The position numbers were made by a program, and so were the translations under genes. Below are positions 32,185-40,813 of a stretch of 64,000 nucleotides of DNA, in pieces. Source of the DNA: Phytohabitans kaempferiae (lineage in GTDB: Bacteria > Actinomycetota > Actinomycetes > Mycobacteriales > Micromonosporaceae); the NCBI RefSeq assembly GCF_042433955.1, contig NZ_JBHLUH010000060.1, positions 62,001 through 126,000 of the forward strand. Reading direction: 5' to 3'. How positions within the stretch are numbered: the first letter of the stretch is position 1; each line of letters begins with the position of its first letter. The notes below the pieces were generated by a model that saw only the letters and a list, made by a program, of their open reading frames with translations, was not told the origin of the DNA and ran no database searches.

Positions 32185-33003
32185 GTGGGTATCTATGGAC
32201 GGGGTGGCTCTTTGGCCGGCAACAACTCCCTGCACGGCAGCAGCGTGGCCAGCAAGCTGTTCGCGGTACTGGACGCCTTCGCGGGCGGCGCCCAGTCGCT
32301 GCGGCTGACCGACATCGTCGACCGCAGCGGCCTGGCCATGCCGACCGCGCTGCGCATGGTTCGCGAGCTGGTGAGCTGGGGCGGCCTGGAGCGGGCCCGC
32401 GACGGATCCTACCGAGTCGGCGCCCGCATGTGGCTGCTCGGCAACGCCTCGCCCTGCCTGCGCAAGCTCCGCGAACTCGGCGAGCCACACCTGCAGGACC
32501 TGCTCGCCCGCGGCCGCACCGGCGTGCACCTGGCCGCGCTGGACGGCGTGCACGCGCTGGTCCTGTCCCGCCTCGGCACCGGCCACGCCCTCCCCTCGGT
32601 CGGCGCGCGGCTGCCGCTGCACGCCACCGGCACCGGCCGCGCGCTGCTGGCCTTCGGCGACCCGGCCCTGGTCGACGAGGTGGTCCACACCGGACTGCCC
32701 GCGCTGACCCGGCACACGGTGACCGCGGCGGCCGGGCTGCGGCGCGGGCTGGCGCGGGTACGCGACGCCGGCGTGGCGGTCGTTCGCGAGGAGTACCGGC
32801 CGGGCCTGACCCAGGTCGCCGCGCCGGTCTTCCACCCCACCGACGGTGTGGTGGCAGCGATCGGCGCCGACCTCGGCCCGGGCGCCCCGGTCCCCCGCAT
32901 GCTCCACGCGGTGCGCATGGCCGCGGCCCGCATGGGCGAGTCGGTCGCCGCCGAGGCCGCCCGCCAGGCCGACGCCCCGCTCCCCGCCCGCCGCGCCGGC
33001 TGA
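32185..33003 (+). CDS. IclR-family transcriptional regulator
   Basis: 272 residues. The N-terminal winged helix SVASKLFAVLDAFAGGAQSL to RSGLAMPTALRMVRELVSW is followed by an IclR effector domain from about 90, ending in REEYRPGLTQVAAPVF and GVVAAIGADLG. The Cys/His residues that sense ligands in some members are not obvious. The GTG at 32185 gives the longest form; a TTG at 32212, preceded by GGGGTGG, is also credible. It faces the converging transporter operon and sits beside the biosynthetic genes, so the regulated target is unclear. Confidence 0.88.
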   Translation: MGIYGRGGSLAGNNSLHGSSVASKLFAVLDAFAGGAQSLRLTDIVDRSGLAMPTALRMVRELVSWGGLERARDGSYRVGARMWLLGNASPCLRKLRELGEPHLQDLLARGRTGVHLAALDGVHALVLSRLGTGHALPSVGARLPLHATGTGRALLAFGDPALVDEVVHTGLPALTRHTVTAAAGLRRGLARVRDAGVAVVREEYRPGLTQVAAPVFHPTDGVVAAIGADLGPGAPVPRMLHAVRMAAARMGESVAAEAARQADAPLPARRAG

Positions 33004-33097
33004 GCGGACCGTTTCCCAGCGACGGCCGCGCGTCCGTGGCGGCGACGCCCCGGGGAGGAGGGCCTATCGGTCGCGGGCGCGCGACCCCGCGCGCCGC

Positions 33098-33910
33098 TCA
33101 GCCCGCCGGGGCGCCGAAGGTGCGTTCGAGGTCGCGGCCGAGCACCGTCACCAGGATGACTGTCAGCGAGATCGCCAGGCCCGGGAAGACCGCGACCCAC
33201 CACGCCTGGTCGAGCAGGTGGCGGCCGTCGGAGACCATCGTGCCCCACTCCGGCGCCGGCGCCTGCGGGCCGAGCCCGAGGAAGCTCAGCGCCGCACCCG
33301 CCACCACGCACGTACCAACGCCCGTGGTGCCCAGCACCAGCAGCGGGGCGAGCGTGTTGGGCACGACGTGGCGCCACAGGATCGCGCCCCGGCGCACACC
33401 CAGGCAGCGGGCCGCCTCGACGTACTCGGATCGGCGCACCACCAGCGCCTGGGCGCGGATCACCCGGGCGAAGCCGGGCAGGCTGCCGAGCGCCACCGCG
33501 AGCAGCACGTTGACCGTGCCTGCGCCGGTGACGGTGATGACCAGCAGGGAGAGCAGCAGCCCCGGCAGCGCGAGGAGCAGGTCGAGGCCGCCCACGACCG
33601 CCCGGTCCACCGGACCGCCGCCGAACGCGGCGAGCAGACCGATCACCGTGGCTCCGGCGATCGCGAGCAGGACCGCGCCGCCGCCGACCAGCAGCGAGTA
33701 CCCCGCGCCGTGCACGACCCGGCTGTAGACGTCGCGCCCCAGCTCGTCGGTGCCGAACCAGTGGGCAGCATCCGGCGGGCGCAGCGCGGACGACAGGTCC
33801 GGCTCGGTGGCCGGCAGGTCGGTGAAGAGCCCGGGCGCCACCGCCGCCAGCAGCAGGACGGCGAGCAGCAGCCAGCCGAACCCGCGTCCGAGACGCGCCG
33901 CCGCGCTCAT
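33098..33910 (-). CDS. Peptide-type ABC transporter permease (DppC-like)
   Basis: 270 residues with an N-terminal helix and five more membrane segments. It carries HWFGTDELGRDVYSRVVHG, the DppC/OppC signature, and the EAA loop EYVEAARCLGVRRGAILWRHVVPN that contacts the ATPase. Its ATG overlaps the upstream permease stop (ATGA). It is the last gene of an operon MFS, SGNH hydrolase, double ATPase, binding protein, DppB-like, DppC-like. A binding-protein-dependent importer of a peptide-like or Ni-chelate-like solute is expected; inside a biosynthetic cluster it might re-import a precursor or product. Confidence 0.92.
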   Translation of the reverse strand: MSAAARLGRGFGWLLLAVLLLAAVAPGLFTDLPATEPDLSSALRPPDAAHWFGTDELGRDVYSRVVHGAGYSLLVGGGAVLLAIAGATVIGLLAAFGGGPVDRAVVGGLDLLLALPGLLLSLLVITVTGAGTVNVLLAVALGSLPGFARVIRAQALVVRRSEYVEAARCLGVRRGAILWRHVVPNTLAPLLVLGTTGVGTCVVAGAALSFLGLGPQAPAPEWGTMVSDGRHLLDQAWWVAVFPGLAISLTVILVTVLGRDLERTFGAPAG

Positions 33911-34833
33911 GCCGTCCGCAGCCGGGGGTCGATGATCCGGTACAGCAGGTCGGAGAGCGCGCTGATCACGACGAACGCGACAGCGGAGAGCAGCACCACG
34001 CCGGTGACCACCGGGATGTCCTTGCCGTTGATGGCGTCCAGCGTGACCCGGCCGAGGCCGGGCCGGGCGAAGACGCTCTCCACCATGACGGCGCCGCCGA
34101 AGAGGTTGCCGACGAACCAGCCGGAGAGCGTGATCGCGGGCAGCAGGGCGTGCCGCAGCGCGTGCCTCGCGCGTACGGCCAGCTCGCCCAACCCTCGCGC
34201 GCGGGCGGTGACCGCGAACGGCTGGGCCAGCGCCGCGTCCATGCCGTCCCGCATCGTCTGCGCCAGGATGCCGGCGATCGGCAGCGCCAGCGTGAGCGTG
34301 GGCAGCACGAGCGCGCTCACGCCGATGTCGCCGGCCACGGGGAAGAGCCCCAGCCGGAACGAGAAGACCGCGAGCAGCAGCGTGCCGAGCCAGAACGCGG
34401 GCAGTGAGAGGGCGAAGAGCTCCAGCCCGGAGGTGAGCCCGCGTACGCCGGGCCGCCGCCGCCCGGCCGTGAGCGTGGCCGTGAGCGTGGCCACGAGCAC
34501 CGCCACCACCGTGGCCGAGGCGGTCAGCTCCAGCGTGGGGCCGAGCTGCTCGCCGATGACCGTGGCGACCGGCAACTGCTGCTGGTACGACTCGCCCAGG
34601 TCGCCGGTGAGCAGCCGGCCGAGGTAGCGCAGGTACTGCACGAGCACCGGGTCGTCGAAGCCGTACTCCGCGATCACCTGCTCGCGCAGCCCGGTCGAGG
34701 TGGCCGCCGCCCCGCCGAGCAGCACGTTGGCGGGGTCGCCGGGCACCAGGTGCAGGGTCAGGAAGGAGACGGTCGCGGCGCCCCACAGCACCGCGACCGC
34801 CGAGGCGAGCTTCCCCAGGATCCGGCGGATCAT
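33907..34833 (-). CDS. Peptide-type ABC transporter permease (DppB-like)
   Basis: 308 residues with six membrane helices. The first helix LASAVAVLWGAATVSFLTLH is followed by LVPGDPANVLLGG, the DppB signature, and an extracytoplasmic loop with YGFDDPVLVQYLRYLGRLLTG. The permease coupling loop is GLGELAVRARHALRHALLPA. It pairs with the DppC-like subunit encoded next. The ATG at 34833 overlaps the stop of the binding-protein gene, and its own stop overlaps the next start, so the genes are translationally coupled. Confidence 0.93.
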   Translation of the reverse strand: MIRRILGKLASAVAVLWGAATVSFLTLHLVPGDPANVLLGGAAATSTGLREQVIAEYGFDDPVLVQYLRYLGRLLTGDLGESYQQQLPVATVIGEQLGPTLELTASATVVAVLVATLTATLTAGRRRPGVRGLTSGLELFALSLPAFWLGTLLLAVFSFRLGLFPVAGDIGVSALVLPTLTLALPIAGILAQTMRDGMDAALAQPFAVTARARGLGELAVRARHALRHALLPAITLSGWFVGNLFGGAVMVESVFARPGLGRVTLDAINGKDIPVVTGVVLLSAVAFVVISALSDLLYRIIDPRLRTA

Positions 34834-36473
34834 CGCGCCAGCCACACGCCGGTCAGCACCGGCCGCCCGTCCGCGTCGAAGACCAGCCCGCGTACCGAGC
34901 GGCTGGCGCCGACGGTGGTCGCGGTCACCGCCAGCGGGAGCACCACCGACTTCTCCACCGCCCACCGCTGCACTTGCTGGTACGCCTTGACCCGCGCGGC
35001 CTCGTCGGTGCTGGCCGCGCCCTCCCGCAGCCACGCGTCGACCTGCTGGTCGCTGACGCGCGCCGCGTTCTGCCCGCCCGCCTTGGGCAGGCTGGTGGAG
35101 AGGAAGAAGCCGCTGAGCACGTCCGGCTCGGCCCGCACGTACCCGATCTGCCAGATGTCGTACCTGCCGTTGTGCAGCAGGTCCCAGTACGTACCGGTGT
35201 CGATCGAGCGGCGGACGAGTTCGATGCCGACCTTCTTCACGTCCGCCTGGATGGCCTCGCCGACGCTGTTGGCCTGGGCGCTCTGGTCCAGGTACGGCCA
35301 CTCGACGGTGAGCCGCCGGCCGTCCTTGGTGCGGTAGCCGGCCGCGTCCCGCCCGGTCCAGCCGGCCGCGTCGAGCAGCCGGTCGGACTCGGCCGGGTCG
35401 TGCTTCCAGCTCCCCTCCAGTGTCGGGTCGTAGCCGAGCGTGGCGGGGCTGAGCGGACTCCACGCGCGCTCGTACACGCCGAAGTAGACGCCCTTGATGA
35501 TCGGGTCGAGGTCGACCGCGCGGATGAACGCCGTACGCACGCCCTCGTCGTCGAAGGGCGCCCGGCTGGTGTTGAGGAAGAGGCTGTCCGACTCCCCCGG
35601 CTGGCGCCGCTGGTGGTACTCGTAATCCGGGTTGCCGCTGACTCGCCCCACCGAGGTCACCGGCAGCACGGCGACCTGCGCCTGTCCGCTGGTGAGCGCG
35701 CCCACGCGCACGGTCTCCTCGGGGAGGAAGCGGAAGGTGAGGCGGTCCACATGGGCCGGTCCGCGCCGCCCCTCCAGGTCCGGTCCCCACGCGTAGTCGG
35801 GGTTGCGGACCAGGTCGACGCTCTGGTTCTTGATGTGCCGCTCGGCGCGGAACGGGCCGGTGCCGACCGTGTACTCGCCACCGGCGCAGAGCTTGTCGCC
35901 GAACTCGGCGAGCGCCTTGGGCGACTGGATGCCGAGGTTGGCCGTGCTCGCCGCCTGCAGGAACGGGGCGAACGGGCGGGAGAACGTCACCTTGGCCGTG
36001 TGCTGGTCGACGACCTCGGTGCCGGTGTACGCGCCGCCGAAGAGGCTTGCCGCGTACTGCGACTTGGTCTCCGGCCGGACGATGTGGTCGAAGTTGGCCT
36101 TCACCGCGGCGGCGTCGAAGGGCGTGCCGTCGTGGAACTTCACGTCGTCGCGGAGGCTGAAGAGGTAGCCGCGGCCGCCGTCCACCACCTCCCACTTCCG
36201 GGCCAGCCACGGGTGCAGCTTGCCGTCCGCGTCCTGCGCGACAAGCGAGTCCACAATGGCCCGTCCGATGGTGGCGGTGGTCGTGCTGTTGGGGCTCGCC
36301 TGCGGGTTGAGGCAGGACGTGCCGGAGGTGATGGCGAAGACGAGCGAGCCGCCGTTCCTCGGCGGGCCGTCGCCGGAGCCGCTGGGCGCGGCGGCCCCGC
36401 CGGCGCAGGCGGAAAGGGTCAGTAGCGCCGCGGCGGCGAGCACCGCCGGGCGGGTCGGAGAGGTCAAGGTCAC
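34830..36473 (-). CDS. Peptide-type ABC transporter substrate-binding lipoprotein
   Basis: About 547 residues of the family 5 (DppA/OppA) binding proteins. A lipoprotein signal ends LLTLSACAGG, followed by a Ser/Gly linker. The mature domain begins GGSLVFAITSGTSCLNPQ and has the family pattern YLFSLRDDVKFHDGTPFDAAAVK near 110. A family 5 protein this long can hold peptides or larger molecules. The GTG at 36473 gives a compact signal peptide; a TTG 39 bases upstream (36512) opens a longer frame with a poor N-terminus. The gap of 65 bases from the ATPase gene may hold a secondary promoter. Confidence 0.92.
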   Translation of the reverse strand: MTLTSPTRPAVLAAAALLTLSACAGGAAAPSGSGDGPPRNGGSLVFAITSGTSCLNPQASPNSTTTATIGRAIVDSLVAQDADGKLHPWLARKWEVVDGGRGYLFSLRDDVKFHDGTPFDAAAVKANFDHIVRPETKSQYAASLFGGAYTGTEVVDQHTAKVTFSRPFAPFLQAASTANLGIQSPKALAEFGDKLCAGGEYTVGTGPFRAERHIKNQSVDLVRNPDYAWGPDLEGRRGPAHVDRLTFRFLPEETVRVGALTSGQAQVAVLPVTSVGRVSGNPDYEYHQRRQPGESDSLFLNTSRAPFDDEGVRTAFIRAVDLDPIIKGVYFGVYERAWSPLSPATLGYDPTLEGSWKHDPAESDRLLDAAGWTGRDAAGYRTKDGRRLTVEWPYLDQSAQANSVGEAIQADVKKVGIELVRRSIDTGTYWDLLHNGRYDIWQIGYVRAEPDVLSGFFLSTSLPKAGGQNAARVSDQQVDAWLREGAASTDEAARVKAYQQVQRWAVEKSVVLPLAVTATTVGASRSVRGLVFDADGRPVLTGVWLAR

Positions 36474-36538
36474 CGCCTCAGACTCTCCCGCCCGCCCAGC
36501 CCGGTCCACCAAACGGTTTCAACCAGTGAAAGTGACGC

Positions 36539-38164
36539 TCACCAGCGCGGGATGGCCGCCAGCAGCGCCTTCGTGTACGGCTGCGCGGGCGCCTCGAAGA
36601 CGGTGCCGACCGGCCCGGACTCGACCACGCGTCCGTCCTTCATGACCAGTACGCGGTCACAGACCTGGCGTACCACGGCGAGGTCGTGGGTGATGAAGAG
36701 CATCGCCAGGCCAAGCCGGTCACGCAGTTCGGTGAGCAGGTCGAGCACGCGGGCCTGCACGGAGACGTCGAGCGCGGAGACCGGCTCGTCGCAAAGCAGC
36801 ACGCGCGGGCGGGTGGCGAGGGCGCGGGCGATGGCGACCCGCTGCCGCTGGCCGCCGGAGAGGCGCAGCGGCCGGCAGCCCAGGTGCTCGGCGCCGAGCC
36901 CCACCTGCTCCAGAAGATCCACAGTGGCCGGTCGACGGCGCCGGGCCGGTGTGCCGATCGCGCCCAGCGCCTCGCCGATCACCCGCTCGACCGTGAAACG
37001 CGGGTCGAACGAGCTGAGCGGGTCCTGGTGGATGACACCGAGGTCGCGCCGGCGGGGGCGGCGGGCCGGCTCGGGCAGTCCGCTCCACGGCCGGCCGGCG
37101 AAGCGCACCTCGCCCGCGTCCGGCTCGGCCAGCCCGAGGATGAGCCGGGCGAGCGTGCTCTTGCCGGCGCCGGACTCGCCGACCACGCCGAGCGTCTCGC
37201 CCGGCCGCAGCGCCAGCCCGACGTCCTGGACCGCGTCGATCCGCTCGCCGCCCGGAGCCGCGTACCCCTTGACGAGCGCGGCGCAGGTGAGGATCGGCGT
37301 CCCGGTCGCCGGTGGCCGGGGCGGCGGCGGGGTACGGGCCGGGACGGCGGCGATGAGCGACCTGGTGTACGCGTGCCGCGCCGCGCCGAGCACCTCGGCG
37401 GTGGGCCCGGACTCGACGATCTCGCCGTCGCGCATGACCGCGATCCGGTCGGCGAGGCGGGCGACCACCGCGAGGTCGTGGCTGATCAGCAGCAGCGCCA
37501 TACCCCGGTGCCGCATGGCGTGCAGCAGGTCGAGCACCTGCGCCTGGATCGTCACGTCGAGCGCGGTGGTCGGCTCGTCCGCGATCAGCAGGTCGGGGTC
37601 GGCGGCCATCGCGGAGGCGATCAGCGCCCGCTGGCGCAGGCCGCCGGAGAGCTGGTGCGGATGCTGGCGGGCGCGGAGGTCGGGGTCGGGCACCCCGACC
37701 TCCGCCAGCAGCTCGCGCACGCGCCCGGGTGCGGCGCGCGGCGTCACCCGCCGGTGTACCAGCAACGGCTCGGCGACCTCGTCGCCGACGCGGCGCAGCG
37801 GGTCCAGCGACACCAGCGCGTCCTGGAAGACGAACCCGATCCGGCGCCCGCGCGTACGCCGCCACTGCCGCTCGCCGAGCCGGCGCAGGTCCTGCCCATC
37901 GAGGTCGAGCCGGGCCGCGGTGACCCGCGCTCCGGGGCCGGCGAGCCCGACCAGCGCCCGGGCCGTGGCGGTCTTGCCCGACCCGGACTCGCCGACGATG
38001 GCCAGGCACTCGCCGCGGCGTACCCGCAGGGAGATCCCCCGGACCGCGTGCACCTCGCGGCGGCCTCGGCCGAACCGCACGTCGAGGCCGTCGACGTCGA
38101 GCAGCACGGGGTCGGCCGGAAGCGGCGGCCCGGCGAGGAGCTTGGAAGCTGGCCCGGAGGTCAC
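36539..38164 (-). CDS. Fused dual ATP-binding protein of peptide-type ABC transporter (DppD-DppF-like)
   Basis: 541 residues with two complete ABC cassettes. The first has Walker A GESGSGKTATARALVG near 54, signature LSGGLRQRALIASAMA and Walker B LLIADEPTTALD. The second has GESGAGKSTLARLILG near 328, LSGGQRQRVAIARALA and LLCDEPVSALD. Both have the H-loop (ISHDLAVV, ITHDLAVV). One chain thus powers the DppBC-like permeases without a partner. The ATG overlaps the SGNH hydrolase stop (ATGA). Confidence 0.95.
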   Translation of the reverse strand: MTSGPASKLLAGPPLPADPVLLDVDGLDVRFGRGRREVHAVRGISLRVRRGECLAIVGESGSGKTATARALVGLAGPGARVTAARLDLDGQDLRRLGERQWRRTRGRRIGFVFQDALVSLDPLRRVGDEVAEPLLVHRRVTPRAAPGRVRELLAEVGVPDPDLRARQHPHQLSGGLRQRALIASAMAADPDLLIADEPTTALDVTIQAQVLDLLHAMRHRGMALLLISHDLAVVARLADRIAVMRDGEIVESGPTAEVLGAARHAYTRSLIAAVPARTPPPPRPPATGTPILTCAALVKGYAAPGGERIDAVQDVGLALRPGETLGVVGESGAGKSTLARLILGLAEPDAGEVRFAGRPWSGLPEPARRPRRRDLGVIHQDPLSSFDPRFTVERVIGEALGAIGTPARRRRPATVDLLEQVGLGAEHLGCRPLRLSGGQRQRVAIARALATRPRVLLCDEPVSALDVSVQARVLDLLTELRDRLGLAMLFITHDLAVVRQVCDRVLVMKDGRVVESGPVGTVFEAPAQPYTKALLAAIPRW

Positions 38165-39210
38165 GGTCGGATTGTCGAGGCGGCGGCGGGCGCCGGCAAC
38201 GCCTCGCTTTCGGCCAGTGAAAGCGCGTCCCGCAGGTGCGGCGCGATCCGCTGGGCCAACACCGCGTCGCCTCGGCCGGACGGGTGCAGCCCGTCGCTGA
38301 GCAGGTCAGTCTCGCCCGGCGTGATCAGCTCCGGCCCGGAGACAAGACGCAGGTGGCGGTCACCGAGCCCGGCCAGCAGCTCCACCGTGGCCTGCACCTC
38401 CTCGCGGACACCGGCGAGAGTCGCGCCGTGCACGTTGCGCACGCCCTCCCGTGACGGCGAGGGCAGCGGCGTGACCACGACGATCGGCGTACGCGGATGG
38501 CCGTCGCGGATCGTCTCCACGAAGCCGACGACCGCCGCGCCGAACGTGCGGGGCGCGAACGTGCCCCGCAGGTACACGTTGATGCCCAGGCAGAGCGAGA
38601 TGAGCCCGGCCGGGCGGTCGCGGATGTGGCGGGCGACGAGCGGGTCGAGGTGGGCCTCACCGCTGAGCCCGAGGTTGGCGGCCCGCCAGCCGTGCCGGTT
38701 GGCGACCCGCGCCGGCCAGGTCTCGCTCGGCCCGGCGGAGAAGAGCGAGTGGGTGATCGAGCTGCCGTACGCGATCCACTGTGGACCGGTGTCCGGCGCC
38801 GGGGCCACCGCACCGCCGCTGACCACGACCGGGCCGAGCCGGGTCACGCCCCAGTGCGGCAGCCACACGCGCACGTCGGCCGGACGGCCGGGCAGCTCCG
38901 CGCGAAGCGCCTGGGGGCCGCCGGTCACCGGCAGCCGGTGGAGCAGCCGGCCGTCCACGACCACGTCGACCGGCGCCGAGCCGCCCGGGTCGCCGAGGAG
39001 CCGCAGGGTCAGCGCGCGGGCGTCGGTGCGCAGCCCCAGCCGCACGCCGGCGGGCATCCGGGCCTGGCGGACGAGCCCTGGCGCGGTGGACCGGGCCAGC
39101 CGCTCGGCGGGCAGCCGCAGCGCCCACCACCAGTCGCCGTCGCGGACGAGGTCGGCGTGGCCGTCGAGGCCGAGGCGCGGATCGTCCGGCGCCAGCTCCA
39201 GCTCCGCCAC
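38161..39210 (-). CDS. SGNH/GDSL-family hydrolase with N-terminal beta-sandwich
   Basis: 349 residues. The first 150 are a jelly-roll-like accessory domain; then the SGNH hydrolase follows. WIAYGSSITHS holds the block I Ser, ANLGLSGEAHL the block II Gly, LCLGINVYLRG the block III Asn, and SDGLHPSGRGDAVLAQRI the block V Asp and His. There is no signal peptide, so it acts in the cytosol on an ester or acyl-sugar group. Its place among exporter/importer genes suggests it trims an acyl group from the transported compound, complementing the acyltransferase gene at 40814. Confidence 0.88.
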   Translation of the reverse strand: MAELELAPDDPRLGLDGHADLVRDGDWWWALRLPAERLARSTAPGLVRQARMPAGVRLGLRTDARALTLRLLGDPGGSAPVDVVVDGRLLHRLPVTGGPQALRAELPGRPADVRVWLPHWGVTRLGPVVVSGGAVAPAPDTGPQWIAYGSSITHSLFSAGPSETWPARVANRHGWRAANLGLSGEAHLDPLVARHIRDRPAGLISLCLGINVYLRGTFAPRTFGAAVVGFVETIRDGHPRTPIVVVTPLPSPSREGVRNVHGATLAGVREEVQATVELLAGLGDRHLRLVSGPELITPGETDLLSDGLHPSGRGDAVLAQRIAPHLRDALSLAESEALPAPAAASTIRP

Positions 39211-39213
39211 GGT

Positions 39214-40647
39214 TCAGCCCGCCGCCGGCTCGCGCCGCACCACCGGCTCGGCCGGCACCGGCGGCGCCGCGGGCCGCAGCCCGACCGCCGCGATCACCGC
39301 GCCCACCGCGGAGAAGACGCCCGCCACCAGGAACGCCCGGTGGAAGCCGACCAGCTCCCCCGCGCCCGCGCCGGCCAGGACGGCGGCCAGCACCGCGACT
39401 CCCAGACCACCGCCGAGCTGCACGGACGAGGTGATCAGCGCCGCCGCCAGGCCCTGCCGCACATCGGGTACGCCGCTGACGCCGGCGATGTTGAACGCGG
39501 GGAACGACAGCCCGTTGCCGATGCCGTGCACGACCAGCGCGGGAAGCAGCACGGTGAGGTAGCCGCTGTCGTCGCCGGCGCGCAGGAAGAGCAGGATCCC
39601 GGTGCCCTGTACGAGCATGCCGAGCACGGCCAGCCGGCGCAGGCCGATGCGGGCGATCAGGCGGGGCGCGAAGTTGACCACCACGAGGATCGACAGGCCC
39701 ATCGGGAGGATGGCGAGGCCGGCCTCGAGCGCGCCGTACCCCAAGCGCTGCTGGAGGTAGAGCACGGCCACGAACTGCCAGCCGATGGTCGCGCAGGCCC
39801 ACACCAGGCCGATCAGGTTGGCCGAGCTGAGCGTACGGCTCCGGAAGATGCCGAGCGGCACGAGCGGGCTCGCCTGGCGCCGCTCGATCACCACGAACGC
39901 GGCGAGCAGCGCGACAGCGGCGAACAGCGTCAGGAGCGTACCGGCGGAGAGCCAGCCGATCCGGGGCGCCTGGGTCAGCGCGTACACGAACAGCAGCAGC
40001 CCGCCGGTGACGGTGGCCGCGCCGGCGAGGTCGAAGCCGCGCCGCTGTCCGGTCGCCGGCCCGTCACCGCGTACCACTCGCGGGGTGACCAGCAGGACCA
40101 GCAGCGCGACCGGCACCGGTGCGAGGAACGTCAGCCGCCAGCTCGCCTCGGTGAGCACACCGGACAGCACCAGGCCGGCGCTGTAGCCGCTCGCGCCGGT
40201 GAGCGAGAAGACCGCCATGGCCCGGTGCCGCTGCGGCCCCTCGGGGAACGTCGTCGTGATGATCGAGAGCGCGGCCGGTGCGATGAACGCCGCCGCGATC
40301 CCCTTGATGACGCGGGTGAGCACGATCGCCGTGCCGTCGGAGAGGAAGCCCCCGGCCAGGCTGGCGACCGCGAAGACGGCGGTGCCGACCAGGAACACGC
40401 GCCGCCGCCCGAACAGGTCCGCCGCGCGCCCGCCGAGCAGCAGAAATCCGCCGTACGCCACCGCGTAGCCGGAGATCAGCCACTGGAGCGTGCTCTCCGG
40501 AAGGTCGAGCTGGCGCTGGATCTGCGGCAGCGCGACGCCCATCAGCGAGACGTCCATCGAGTCGAGGAAGAGCTGGGCGCAGAGCACGAGAAGTGCCAGC
40601 TTCTTCGCCCGGTCGAAGGTCTCCCGCGCCGCGTCTCCGGTCACCAT
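39214..40647 (-). CDS. MFS drug transporter, 14-helix DHA2 (EmrB/QacA-like)
   Basis: About 477 residues with 14 predicted membrane helices. Motif A is FLLLGGRAADLFGRRRVFLV after helix 2; motif C-like glycines (GASGYSAGLVLSGVL) occur in helix 5. This group exports hydrophobic drugs by proton antiport, and such genes commonly give self-resistance in biosynthetic clusters. The ATG at 40647 follows GGGGAGGCGAC; a frame from 40701 is longer but has no site. It is first in the six-gene transport operon, downstream of an AT-rich region with a dyad and a TTGACA. Confidence 0.93.
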   Translation of the reverse strand: MVTGDAARETFDRAKKLALLVLCAQLFLDSMDVSLMGVALPQIQRQLDLPESTLQWLISGYAVAYGGFLLLGGRAADLFGRRRVFLVGTAVFAVASLAGGFLSDGTAIVLTRVIKGIAAAFIAPAALSIITTTFPEGPQRHRAMAVFSLTGASGYSAGLVLSGVLTEASWRLTFLAPVPVALLVLLVTPRVVRGDGPATGQRRGFDLAGAATVTGGLLLFVYALTQAPRIGWLSAGTLLTLFAAVALLAAFVVIERRQASPLVPLGIFRSRTLSSANLIGLVWACATIGWQFVAVLYLQQRLGYGALEAGLAILPMGLSILVVVNFAPRLIARIGLRRLAVLGMLVQGTGILLFLRAGDDSGYLTVLLPALVVHGIGNGLSFPAFNIAGVSGVPDVRQGLAAALITSSVQLGGGLGVAVLAAVLAGAGAGELVGFHRAFLVAGVFSAVGAVIAAVGLRPAAPPVPAEPVVRREPAAG

Positions 40648-40679
40648 GTCGCCTCCCCGCGATCCGTCCACACCACAGC

Positions 40680-40718
40680 AGATAGTTTGTGACCCAACCA
40701 TCTTGGTGTCAACTATCT
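40680..40718 (-). promoter_or_regulatory. Promoter/operator region of the MFS-ABC operon
   Basis: AGATAGTT at 40680-40687 and its exact complement AACTATCT at 40711-40718 form an 8-bp dyad with 23 bases between. Within it, the minus strand has TTGACA (40712-40707), a consensus -35; the matching -10 (CAAACT or nearby) is weak. A direct repeat CAACYATCTTGG also occurs twice on the plus strand. The MFS start is about 35 bases beyond. Confidence 0.45.
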
Positions 40719-40813
40719 TGGAGAAGATCGACCGATCGACTCCTTGTCACCGGTTCCGCGCGAACCTATTGTCTGCATGTTCGTTGACCTTCGAACAATT
40801 TCGGAGATCGCCC

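Noticed and set aside
29548..32907. Minus-strand frame with a hexapeptide repeat (SLERGQ/SFERGQ)
   Set aside because: The peptide repeat is only the antisense reading of the 18-bp DNA repeat at 31167-31292; no start, no signal, and it lies opposite cyclase and methyltransferase genes.
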